Assembly (NCBI GenBank): GCA_046706145.1
Contig: JBJKPP010000054.1
Coordinates: forward strand, 1-11,651
Length of the DNA: 11,651 nucleotides
Reading direction: 5' to 3'
From: JBJKPP01 sp046706145
GTDB taxonomy: Bacteria; Bacteroidota; Ignavibacteria; Ignavibacteriales; Ignavibacteriaceae
Under the pieces are notes generated by a model, which saw only the letters and a program-made list of their open reading frames with translations, was not told the origin of the DNA and made no database searches. Both the position numbers and the translations under genes were made by a program. Position 1 is the first letter of the stretch. The number at the start of each line of letters is the position of its first letter. Positions 1 to 6,542 of the stretch are shown one piece after another.

Positions 1-128
1 TCAATAAATTAGTATTGTTTTATGCTGTGTAAATATCAAATTATAATTATCTGAACAAAATTCCAATTGAAATAATAAACAGCAAATATGCATTTTTACC
101 ATAAAACCTATTTATAGCCTTTTTCCAT

Positions 129-156
129 TTGGGCTGACCGCTCATAACAATATAAT
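129..156 (+). promoter_or_regulatory. putative sigma70-like promoter for the HEAT-like gene
   Basis: TTGGGC at 129-134 is separated by 16 bases from a perfect TATAAT at 151-156. Transcription would begin near 163, giving a leader of about 60 bases before the ATG at 223. The gene has a strong ribosome site, AAGGAGG at 211-217, five bases from the start. Found by eye only. The remainder of 1-222 shows nothing else recognisable. Confidence 0.5.
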
Positions 157-222
157 AGTATGCGGTATTCTTAGACGTTATCTTTACGACATCAAAAAAC
201 AAATAACAAAAAGGAGGATTAG

Positions 223-660
223 ATGAAAACACTATCCGTAATTTTCGTTATTCTAGCCTTAATCTTTGTTTCTTCTACTTTAGCCAACGGTGCTGTAAGA
301 TCCGAAACTGAAAGGGCCAAAATTGCTGATAATCTTAGAGAAGGGCTAATTTCTGAAAATGAGGGCTTACGTGTAAGTTCGGCTCACGTTCTCAGCAGTT
401 TACTTGATGCGAAGGTAATTGAAAAGGATGACGCATCCGGTTCACTAATTCCTTTGCTTAAAATGTTGAACAACGGGCCAACGGATGAAGAAAGAATAAC
501 CGCTGCATTGGCTCTCTATAAAATAGGTAATAAAATAGGAATTTACAGTCTTAAGGAAGCCGCCCGTTTCGATAAAAGCGCAAGGGTAAGAAGACATGCT
601 AAAGATTTCTATTTTAACTATCATTTACAAAACGGAGACACTTATCTACTCGACTTTTAG
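223..660 (+). CDS. secreted HEAT-like repeat protein
   Basis: A 145-residue protein with an N-terminal signal peptide: Lys2, then a hydrophobic stretch at about 4-20, with likely cleavage near residues 21-24 (LANGA). There is no lipobox cysteine, so it is probably periplasmic or secreted. The mature part is helical, with about three HEAT-like units near residues 33-63, 74-104 and 105-135. Each unit has the alternating Leu/Ala helix pattern, such as ITAALALYKIG at 92-102 and RVRRHAKDF at 121-129. HEAT repeats usually act as protein-binding scaffolds; no catalytic motif is seen and the partner is unknown. The start is fixed by AAGGAGG five bases upstream. It has its own promoter candidate and a hairpin after the stop, so it is probably monocistronic. 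The repeat assignment is from pattern, not a profile search. Confidence 0.8.
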   Translation: MKTLSVIFVILALIFVSSTLANGAVRSETERAKIADNLREGLISENEGLRVSSAHVLSSLLDAKVIEKDDASGSLIPLLKMLNNGPTDEERITAALALYKIGNKIGIYSLKEAARFDKSARVRRHAKDFYFNYHLQNGDTYLLDF

Positions 661-693
661 AAAATACCCTCAATAATTCTTAGCAGATATTTG

Positions 694-736
694 AGGAACG
701 GATCCTCTAATTTTAGAAGGGGAAACATCCGTTCCT
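694..736 (+). terminator. strong hairpin after the HEAT-like gene, possible terminator
   Basis: AGGAACGGAT at 694-703 pairs perfectly with ATCCGTTCCT at 727-736, a 10-bp stem with a 23-base loop that can itself form a short inner stem (CCT 704-706 with AGG 718-720). It lies 34 bases after the stop at 660. The following bases (TAATGTAGATTTTC) give only a weak T-rich tract, so it may be an imperfect intrinsic terminator or a 3' stability hairpin. Confidence 0.45.
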
Positions 737-858
737 TAATGTAGATTTTCAATATATAACATTATGAGAATATAAGACTAAAAAGTATAATTATTCAACA
801 AAACATCGTAAGTCTTAATTATTATATTATGCTTTTTTCATAAACAAAAGGGATGAAA

Positions 859-1038
859 ATGAGTGATGACAAGAAGGCTATAAGGATAAAGAACATGCCC
901 GATCCGGGAGCAGCTATATGGATTATAGGATGGCTTTTTTCTTTGGGGCTTCTAAAATATACATTTTGGAAAGCACTACTTGCTTTAATAATCTGGCCCT
1001 ATTACATCGGAGACTTTGTTAGTAATATTATTAAATAG
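859..1038 (+). CDS. small membrane protein of unknown function
   Basis: This 59-residue protein starts at the ATG at 859. An in-frame ATG at 853 lies within the probable ribosome site AAGGGA (848-853), which is five bases from 859, so the second ATG is preferred. The N-terminal 18 or so residues are charged and end in the Pro-Asp-Pro-Gly turn NMPDPGAA. The rest is almost entirely hydrophobic, rich in Trp, Leu and Ile, and could form two short membrane segments (about 20-32 and 35-50) broken at LLKYTFWK. I do not recognise a named family. The conserved-looking PDPGAA turn and WPYY motif suggest a real gene rather than chance. It is flanked by intergenic regions on both sides and converges with the MFS gene. 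Confidence 0.65.
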   Translation: MSDDKKAIRIKNMPDPGAAIWIIGWLFSLGLLKYTFWKALLALIIWPYYIGDFVSNIIK

Positions 1039-1101
1039 TTGCGTGCGACTGAGTTCAAATAAATCTATAGTTTAGATTATTATCTCTAAAGATTGATAAA
1101 C

Positions 1102-2295
1102 TTAAGGATCTTTTGGGGTTTCTGGAGAACTTACTTCTGCCTTAAGATGAATATAAGCCATAGTTGTACCTATCAAACCAATTACTCCACCAAATACAAA
1201 AGCGATAGGAATACTGAAAAAATCTGCGATGACGCCAAAAATAATTGGTCCTAGTACTTGACCAAAACTTATTGAAGCAGTAAATGCGCCTGTGGTTGAA
1301 CCCATTCCAAAAATTCTTCCTCTTTCTGTTCTAATTGCTACTGCCGAGGCTCGGGATACTGAGCTAAACACACCCATTACTACAGTAAGAAAAATAAATA
1401 CCCACAAAGAACTGAAATAACCAATGATGCACATTGCTAATGCACTGATTATTCCCCCGATTAGAATAAATCTATTTTTTTCTGAAGGGTACTTATCAGC
1501 AGCTACTCCCAACGGATACTGAATCACCGCGCCGGACAGCATATAAGCGGAAAGAATAAGACCAACATTCGTTAAACTTATTGATGCTACTTTAACTGCT
1601 AGTATTGGAAAAAACGTGTTGAAACCCCACCTGTAAAAACCCCTGGAAAACATATATGTCATTATTCCCCGCATTGGTTTGTCTTTATAAACCGGAAGCA
1701 ATGATTTATAAAAAGATGTCCCTCTCTTTTTGATTTTCTTGATTGCGGAACTTTCCGGCACAAAAAACAAAATAAAAACCAAAGCAAGAGCAGACAAAAC
1801 CGCCATCGCATAGAAAGGATAATTCATGTTGAATTGGTCCGACAAATATCCCCCTAAATAAGGACCAATAGCCTGGCCGCCAAAAAAAGACATAAAAAAT
1901 AAATTCATGTATTTGCCTTCTTTCCCGGTTGGAGTTATATCTCCAATATAAGCCTGCGCCACTGGTGTTACTAGAACTGCAGCAAATCCCTGTGAGGTTC
2001 TAATAATCATTAAAGCAAGAGGGTCGTTGGCAAAAACATAACATATGGAAAGAATTATAAAAAGTATTAATCCTGCAATAATTAACTTTTTTCTTCCATG
2101 CTCGTCGGAGAACTGGCCAATGACGGGTGCAAATATTCCTCTAGATAATGCAAACCCGGAAAATATTATACCTAATTCTATTCCGGTAGCCTTCATACTT
2201 TTAGCATATAAAGGCAGGATTGGTTCAATAATCCCGATGCCAAGCATCGCAACCATTGTTGCAATGAACAAGCTGATGAATATTCTTTTTTTCAT
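1102..2295 (-). CDS. MFS transporter, DHA1-type drug/metabolite exporter
   Basis: A 397-residue inner-membrane protein of about 12 hydrophobic helices with a charged central loop (about 182-208), the normal length for a 12-helix major facilitator exporter. Motif A is in the loop after helix 2: G60-Q-F-S-D64-E-H-G-R68-K-K. Motif B in helix 4 carries Arg99 in IIRTSQG. Motif C in helix 5 is GPYLGGY at 144-150, typical of proton-coupled antiporters. A degenerate motif A repeat (GVAADKYPSEKNR, 263-275) marks the second half. These features fit the tetracycline/multidrug exporter type; the substrate cannot be read from the sequence. An in-frame TGA lies seven codons upstream of the ATG, and no other start is available in between. 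The ribosome site is poor: GAGGTG sits 14 bases away. A candidate promoter lies at 2337-2364. Confidence 0.9.
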   Translation of the reverse strand: MKKRIFISLFIATMVAMLGIGIIEPILPLYAKSMKATGIELGIIFSGFALSRGIFAPVIGQFSDEHGRKKLIIAGLILFIILSICYVFANDPLALMIIRTSQGFAAVLVTPVAQAYIGDITPTGKEGKYMNLFFMSFFGGQAIGPYLGGYLSDQFNMNYPFYAMAVLSALALVFILFFVPESSAIKKIKKRGTSFYKSLLPVYKDKPMRGIMTYMFSRGFYRWGFNTFFPILAVKVASISLTNVGLILSAYMLSGAVIQYPLGVAADKYPSEKNRFILIGGIISALAMCIIGYFSSLWVFIFLTVVMGVFSSVSRASAVAIRTERGRIFGMGSTTGAFTASISFGQVLGPIIFGVIADFFSIPIAFVFGGVIGLIGTTMAYIHLKAEVSSPETPKDP

Positions 2296-2336
2296 AAATA
2301 CAGTAAATGCACCTCAACGTACACGGATATCTTCAT

Positions 2337-2364
2337 AATATACTAAATTGAGTGTAATAGACAA
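2337..2364 (-). promoter_or_regulatory. putative sigma70-like promoter for the MFS gene
   Basis: Read on the minus strand, TTGTCT (2364-2359) is followed after 16 bases by TATATT (2342-2337). The start of transcription would be about 35 bases before the ATG at 2295. It suggests that the transporter can be transcribed independently of the methyltransferase gene upstream, which is 189 bases away. Visual call only. Confidence 0.4.
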
Positions 2365-2484
2365 TTTTTAACATTTCCCTAAATTTTTGTTAGAAGCAAA
2401 TGAAGTCTCAATTAGAAGGAGTGCCAAATAAGCTTTTCAATAGTAAGTCGTAAACAATAAATATTTACCTATAGAAGCCGAAAA

Positions 2485-3276
2485 TTATTTCACGGTTTCT
2501 ACTATTAATCGTTTCATTCCAACGTGAATTATTCCATCATTATCAGGTGGGAACTTCTTAATGTAGTTGTCAGTTACTTCCTTAATAAAATTTTCTCTTA
2601 AACTTTCCGGAACTTTTTGCGTGTACGGAAGCCACGTTGTTCTAATCCAGCCTGCCAGTTTTTCTTCCCCATTATGCTGCATATCTTTATCAATCAATTC
2701 TAACTTAGCTGAAGAAAATCCACTCTTATTAATAAATTCCTTGTATTCTTTCACGTCGAAGAAATAATATGGAAACTTAAATTCACTAAAATACTTTTTC
2801 CACTGTCGTTCATTAATAACTTCGTCAGCTACAGAAATGATTTCAGCAGCATTCCCTTTTCCACCCATTTGCAAAATAACTCTTCCTCCAGGTTTAAGAG
2901 CTTTATATATTCCCCTTAAAACATTTAAGTGGTCATCAACCCAGTGAAGCACAGCATTGGAAGTAACAACATCAAATTGATTATCAAAAGTCAACTCTTT
3001 GGCATCTACACATTTGAAAGAAAGATTTGGGAACATACTACTCGAAAACCTTTTGCCAGCCAGCTCAACCATGGATTGGGAATTATCAATACCTATTACT
3101 GAGCCAGGTTGAACTTGTTTTGCAATTTCGGCAGTTACTCTTCCGTCACCGCAGCCTATATCAAGAACATTCTCACCTTGTTTCAATTTTAGTTTTTCAA
3201 TTGTTGCTCTGGCCCATTTTTCCTGCTCGGAGGAAAATTGAGAATATTCTTTTGCGTCCCATTTGTAAGATTTCAT
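2485..3276 (-). CDS. class I SAM-dependent methyltransferase, trans-aconitate methyltransferase-like
   Basis: This 263-residue cytoplasmic enzyme has a Rossmann methyltransferase fold. Motif I is VLDIGCGDG at 37-45, and Asp64 in GIDNS is the acidic residue expected to hold the ribose hydroxyls of S-adenosylmethionine. Asp91-Ala92 marks the adenine-binding turn, FDVVTSNAVLHW at 101-112 is motif IV, and LKPGG at 127-131 precedes beta-strand 5. The N-terminal WDAKEYSQFSSEQEKWA pattern and the LHW motif are typical of the Tam/BioC-like group, and the length fits trans-aconitate 2-methyltransferases. The substrate is not certain; a small carboxylic acid is plausible by family only. It starts in a 188-base divergent region shared with the carboxypeptidase gene. 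No clear ribosome site precedes the ATG. Confidence 0.88.
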   Translation of the reverse strand: MKSYKWDAKEYSQFSSEQEKWARATIEKLKLKQGENVLDIGCGDGRVTAEIAKQVQPGSVIGIDNSQSMVELAGKRFSSSMFPNLSFKCVDAKELTFDNQFDVVTSNAVLHWVDDHLNVLRGIYKALKPGGRVILQMGGKGNAAEIISVADEVINERQWKKYFSEFKFPYYFFDVKEYKEFINKSGFSSAKLELIDKDMQHNGEEKLAGWIRTTWLPYTQKVPESLRENFIKEVTDNYIKKFPPDNDGIIHVGMKRLIVETVK

Positions 3277-3346
3277 GTTTCTAATTTATCTAAAAAGTAT
3301 TTCTTTTTCTCTGTTTTACATTGTCTATTATCTTCTATTAAATGGG

Positions 3347-3375
3347 TTGAAAATCTTTATATAAGAACGTAAAAT
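3347..3375 (+). promoter_or_regulatory. putative sigma70-like promoter for the carboxypeptidase gene
   Basis: TTGAAA at 3347-3352 and TAAAAT at 3370-3375 are separated by exactly 17 bases, close to the sigma70 optimum. Transcription from here would begin near 3382, only about five bases before the in-frame ATG at 3387. That makes this ATG an unlikely start and leaves a leader of about 80 bases before the GTG at 3465. Confidence 0.5.
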
Positions 3376-3452
3376 GTTATGTTAAAATGGAATTCTCTGA
3401 ATTCATCAGTGATTTAATAAATAAGTTTAAGTTGTATTTACTGCATTCTAAT

Positions 3453-3458
3453 AAGGAG
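3453..3458 (+). promoter_or_regulatory. ribosome binding site that decides the GTG start at 3465
   Basis: AAGGAG at 3453-3458 lies six bases before the GTG at 3465. Nothing comparable precedes the in-frame ATG at 3387. The GTG start also puts a normal signal peptide at the very N-terminus. Confidence 0.75.
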
Positions 3459-3464
3459 AACGAA

Positions 3465-5024
3465 GTGACAAGAAATCTACTAAAGAACCTAATTATCTTA
3501 ACCACTTTAATATTACTGCCTTTAGTCCAGATAAACTCCCAAACACATAAGAAGGAAGCAGAAAAGCCAGACAGCCTCAAAAAAGTCCAACCTAAAGAAG
3601 TAATCACGAAAGGCTCTGTTGTAATAAATGGCCAGACAATAAATTACAAAGCCATAGCTGGAACTTTAATATTAACAAATAAAAAAGAAGAACAAACCGC
3701 GAGTATTTTTTACGCTGCATATTTTAAAGATGGAATAAAGGACGAATCCGCGCGTCCAGTTATGTTTCTTTATAATGGCGGACCCGGATCATCAACATTA
3801 TGGCTGCATATGGGAGCTTTTGGCCCGAGGCGTGTACAATCTACCAATGCCAAATTTACTCCACCAGCACCATATAAACTTGTGAACAATGAATACAGCC
3901 TGCTAGATGTTAGCGATCTTGTTTTTATCGATGCTCCAGGAACAGGTTTTAGCAAATTAATTGTGAAAGGAAAACCGAAAGATTTTTATGGCGTAGATGA
4001 AGACGCAAATGCATTTGCTCAATTCATTTCTAAATTTTTATCTAAGTATGACCGATGGAATTCGCCTAAATATCTTTTTGGAGAAAGCTATGGAACTACA
4101 CGTTCTGCCGTCCTTGCAAACCTTTTAGAAAGGCAAGACGATATAAATCTTAACGGAGTAATTTTACTTTCAACAATACTTAATTTTGATACAAGCCCCG
4201 ATAATCCTCAGCATAATCCTGGAGTTGAACTTCCTTATATTTTGACTCTCCCTTCCGAAACTGCTACAGCATGGTATCATCATAAATTGCCTAATGAGCC
4301 CAAAGATTTAGAATCCTTTTTAGATAAAGTCCAGAATTTTGCAATGGGTGATTATGCGACCGCATTGTACAAAGGCTCATTGCTCACTGTGCAGCAAAAA
4401 AATGCAATGGCCGAGAAACTTCACGATTACATAGGTCTTCCGACTGCTTACTTAGAAAAATCCAATCTGAGGGTTAATAGCGGACAGTTTGAGAAAGAAT
4501 TACAGAATGATAGTGACTATACAACAGGCCGCCTTGATACACGCTTTACCGGCTATACAATGGATCCTATGAGCGAAGGGGCAGAATATGACCCACAAGA
4601 AGCCGGAATTTCATCTGCATATGTTGCTTTATTCAACCACTATGTGCGGGAAGTTCTTAAATTCGGAAAAGGTCAAACATTCCATGTCTTTGGGGACGTG
4701 GGAAAGTGGGATCATCTGCATAAACCGCCAAACGCAGGATCGAAAGTCTCTATAGCAACTAATGTTATGCCCGATTTAGCTTCAGCTATGAAATATAATC
4801 CTAGCTTAAAAATTATGGTAAATGCGGGATACTATGATCTGGCAACACCCTACTTCGCGGTGGTATATACAATGCATCATTTGAATATTCCAAATGAACT
4901 ACAAAAAAATATTGAATACTATTATTATAAATCAGGACACATGGTTTACGTTAATCCCGAATGCTTAAAAGAATTACATGACAACTGTGCAAAATTTGTA
5001 GAAGAAACAGATAATATTAAATAA
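3465..5024 (+). CDS. secreted serine carboxypeptidase, peptidase family S10
   Basis: With the GTG start the protein has 519 residues: a signal peptide (Arg3/Lys7, hydrophobic core about 8-23, likely cleavage near INSQ at 23-26), then an alpha/beta-hydrolase carboxypeptidase. NGGPGSS at 104-110 is the substrate-binding and oxyanion segment of family S10. The nucleophile is Ser208 in GESYG, the acid is Asp458 in GYYDLATP, and the histidine is His492 in KSGHMVY, so all three triad residues are present in the right order. S10 enzymes remove single residues from peptide C-termini, usually at acidic pH; here that would take place in the periplasm or outside the cell, for peptide use. The frame is open back to an ATG at 3387, but those 26 extra residues are charged, precede the signal peptide, and have no ribosome site. 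Length is normal. The serpin gene follows 258 bases downstream. Confidence 0.92.
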   Translation: MTRNLLKNLIILTTLILLPLVQINSQTHKKEAEKPDSLKKVQPKEVITKGSVVINGQTINYKAIAGTLILTNKKEEQTASIFYAAYFKDGIKDESARPVMFLYNGGPGSSTLWLHMGAFGPRRVQSTNAKFTPPAPYKLVNNEYSLLDVSDLVFIDAPGTGFSKLIVKGKPKDFYGVDEDANAFAQFISKFLSKYDRWNSPKYLFGESYGTTRSAVLANLLERQDDINLNGVILLSTILNFDTSPDNPQHNPGVELPYILTLPSETATAWYHHKLPNEPKDLESFLDKVQNFAMGDYATALYKGSLLTVQQKNAMAEKLHDYIGLPTAYLEKSNLRVNSGQFEKELQNDSDYTTGRLDTRFTGYTMDPMSEGAEYDPQEAGISSAYVALFNHYVREVLKFGKGQTFHVFGDVGKWDHLHKPPNAGSKVSIATNVMPDLASAMKYNPSLKIMVNAGYYDLATPYFAVVYTMHHLNIPNELQKNIEYYYYKSGHMVYVNPECLKELHDNCAKFVEETDNIK

Positions 5025-5113
5025 TTAACACATAGACTAATAGCTAGAGAATTTCTTTTTAATCCTTTTTAGCTATGAGTATATATATTTTCACATCTTT
5101 CTTTCATTAGTAT

Positions 5114-5141
5114 TTATCAATCATCAGGATTCTGATATAAT
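5114..5141 (+). promoter_or_regulatory. possible promoter upstream of the serpin operon
   Basis: A perfect TATAAT lies at 5136-5141, with TTATCA at 5114-5119 as a weak -35 box 16 bases before it. A second -10-like TATATT lies at 5155-5160. The leader to the serpin ATG would be about 135 bases. The rest of 5025-5282 is AT-rich, with a weak hairpin at 5040-5076 (ATAGCTA with TAGCTAT) that might end the carboxypeptidase transcript. Confidence 0.3.
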
Positions 5142-5158
5142 TTCAGAAATCTGATATA
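5131..5158 (+). repeat. direct repeat TCTGATATA, two copies 19 bases apart
   Basis: TCTGATATA occurs at 5131-5139 and again at 5150-5158. Between them TTCTGA (5130-5135) also forms an inverted repeat with TCAGAA (5143-5148). The repeats overlap both possible -10 boxes, so they could be an operator or simply the -10 regions of tandem promoters; chance similarity in AT-rich DNA is also possible. Confidence 0.35.
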
Positions 5159-5282
5159 TTCAAAGAATTAGCCACCTAAAAACTTTCCAATTTTAATGAA
5201 ATCCAAAGCCCAATCTCTTCATGAGAAAGGCATAAAAGTTGGCTTTTAATTAAAAAAGTAAAACTAGTCTTGGGATTCCATT

Positions 5283-6524
5283 ATGAAAAGTCTTTTAATA
5301 AAAGCAGTTATTCTTTTATCCCCTTTTCTTTTTTTTCAATGTTCAAACCAAATTATTGGACCCGAACAAGGTAAGCAGATAGCCTTTACAGATATTCAAA
5401 AGGAAGTAGCTTCTTCCTCCAATGAATTCGGATTGAATCTACTTGGAAAACTTGACGAAACCAATAAAGATACCAATATCTTCATCTCTCCCCTTAGCGT
5501 TTCTATGGCATTGGGTATGACCATGAACGGGGCTAAAGGTACTACACTAAATGAAATGGAAAATACACTTGATTTTACAGGGCTTTCAATAGATGATATA
5601 AACCAAACTTACAAAAGCCTTATCCGATCCCTCACCAATGCAGATCCAAATGTAACCATGCAAATTGCGAATTCGATATGGTATAAAAATACTTTCTCTG
5701 TTGAACAAAACTTTATTGATGTTAATAAAAATTATTTTAATGCTGCAGTGCAGGGACTCGATTTCAGTGACCCATCTTCAGTTAATACTATAAATAACTG
5801 GGTAAGTCAAAATACAAACGGGAAGATAACCAGTATTATTTCTCAAATTCCCTCTAACGCAGTTATGTATTTAATAAATGCGATCTACTTTAAGGGAAAT
5901 TGGAAATATCAATTTGATTCCAGCAGCACTGTTGACAAACAATTTTATTTAAATAATGGCAGCACAGTGATACGAAAGTTTATGAGAGAAGGCTGTAATT
6001 TCAATTATTTTTCAAACAACTTAGTTCAAGCAATTGACCTTCCCTACGGAGATAGTACCTTCAGCATGATGGTTATTCTTCCCAATCAAGGCCAGGATAT
6101 AAATTCAATTGTCGGACAGTTGAACATGCAAATGCTTGATGATTGGATAAGTCAAATGCGTATTGCTGAATGTAATGTTACACTTCCGAAATTTAAAATC
6201 GAATGTGAATATTCACTGAACAATGATTTAATCGCTATGGGGATGAAAACCGCTTTCTCACCAAGTGCTGATTTCACCAGAATAAACAGGAATGGTGGAC
6301 TTTACATAAGTGAAGTGAAACATAAAACATATATAGATGTTAATGAAAAAGGAACTGAAGCCGCCGCAGTTACTATGGTAGGCTTTGTAACTGTAGTTGT
6401 TGGGGGTGGCGGCCTAGTTCCTGTTGAATTCAATGTTAATAGACCATTCCTTTTCGTCATCAAAGAAAACTCCTCAAACACAATTTTATTTATAGGAAAA
6501 ATAATAGACCCAATTCAAAATTAA
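5283..6524 (+). CDS. lipoprotein serpin (serine/cysteine protease inhibitor, family I4)
   Basis: A 413-residue protein with a lipoprotein signal ending in FFQC; Cys20 would be lipidated, and Ser21 at +2 suggests outer-membrane placement. The mature part is a full-length serpin. It has NIFISPLSVSMALGM (65-79) near the N-terminus, NAIYFKGNW (199-207) before strand s4C, DLPYG (252-256), LPKFKIE (301-307), and the C-terminal RPFLFVIKE (387-395) and FIGKI (403-407). The reactive-loop hinge is intact: E355-K-G-T-E-A-A-A-V-T, with Thr358 at P14 and small residues at P12-P10, as inhibitory serpins require. Counting 17 residues from Glu355 puts P1 near Val371, but the loop is long and glycine-rich (VVVGGGG, 371-377), so P1 is uncertain. 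Serpins trap S1, S8 or papain-like proteases irreversibly. The beta-barrel gene begins 18 bases downstream. No strong ribosome site is visible. Confidence 0.93.
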   Translation: MKSLLIKAVILLSPFLFFQCSNQIIGPEQGKQIAFTDIQKEVASSSNEFGLNLLGKLDETNKDTNIFISPLSVSMALGMTMNGAKGTTLNEMENTLDFTGLSIDDINQTYKSLIRSLTNADPNVTMQIANSIWYKNTFSVEQNFIDVNKNYFNAAVQGLDFSDPSSVNTINNWVSQNTNGKITSIISQIPSNAVMYLINAIYFKGNWKYQFDSSSTVDKQFYLNNGSTVIRKFMREGCNFNYFSNNLVQAIDLPYGDSTFSMMVILPNQGQDINSIVGQLNMQMLDDWISQMRIAECNVTLPKFKIECEYSLNNDLIAMGMKTAFSPSADFTRINRNGGLYISEVKHKTYIDVNEKGTEAAAVTMVGFVTVVVGGGGLVPVEFNVNRPFLFVIKENSSNTILFIGKIIDPIQN

Positions 6525-6542
6525 TCGGGGAAAGGGAAACAA

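Noticed and set aside
47..232. 61-residue minus-strand frame with a hydrophobic C-terminus
   Set aside because: No ribosome site, overlaps the start and ribosome site of the HEAT-like gene, and the promoter candidate 129-156 lies within it. Hydrophobicity is expected by chance in AT-rich DNA.
1062..1090. AT-rich inverted repeats between the convergent small-protein and MFS genes as a bidirectional terminator
   Set aside because: Stems of only 6 A/T-rich pairs (AATCTA/TAGATT, TTTAGA/TCTAAA) without a clear T tract; expected by chance.
2045..2338. 97-residue plus-strand frame opposite the MFS gene
   Set aside because: Antisense shadow of the well-supported transporter with its motif A region; no ribosome site or recognisable domain.
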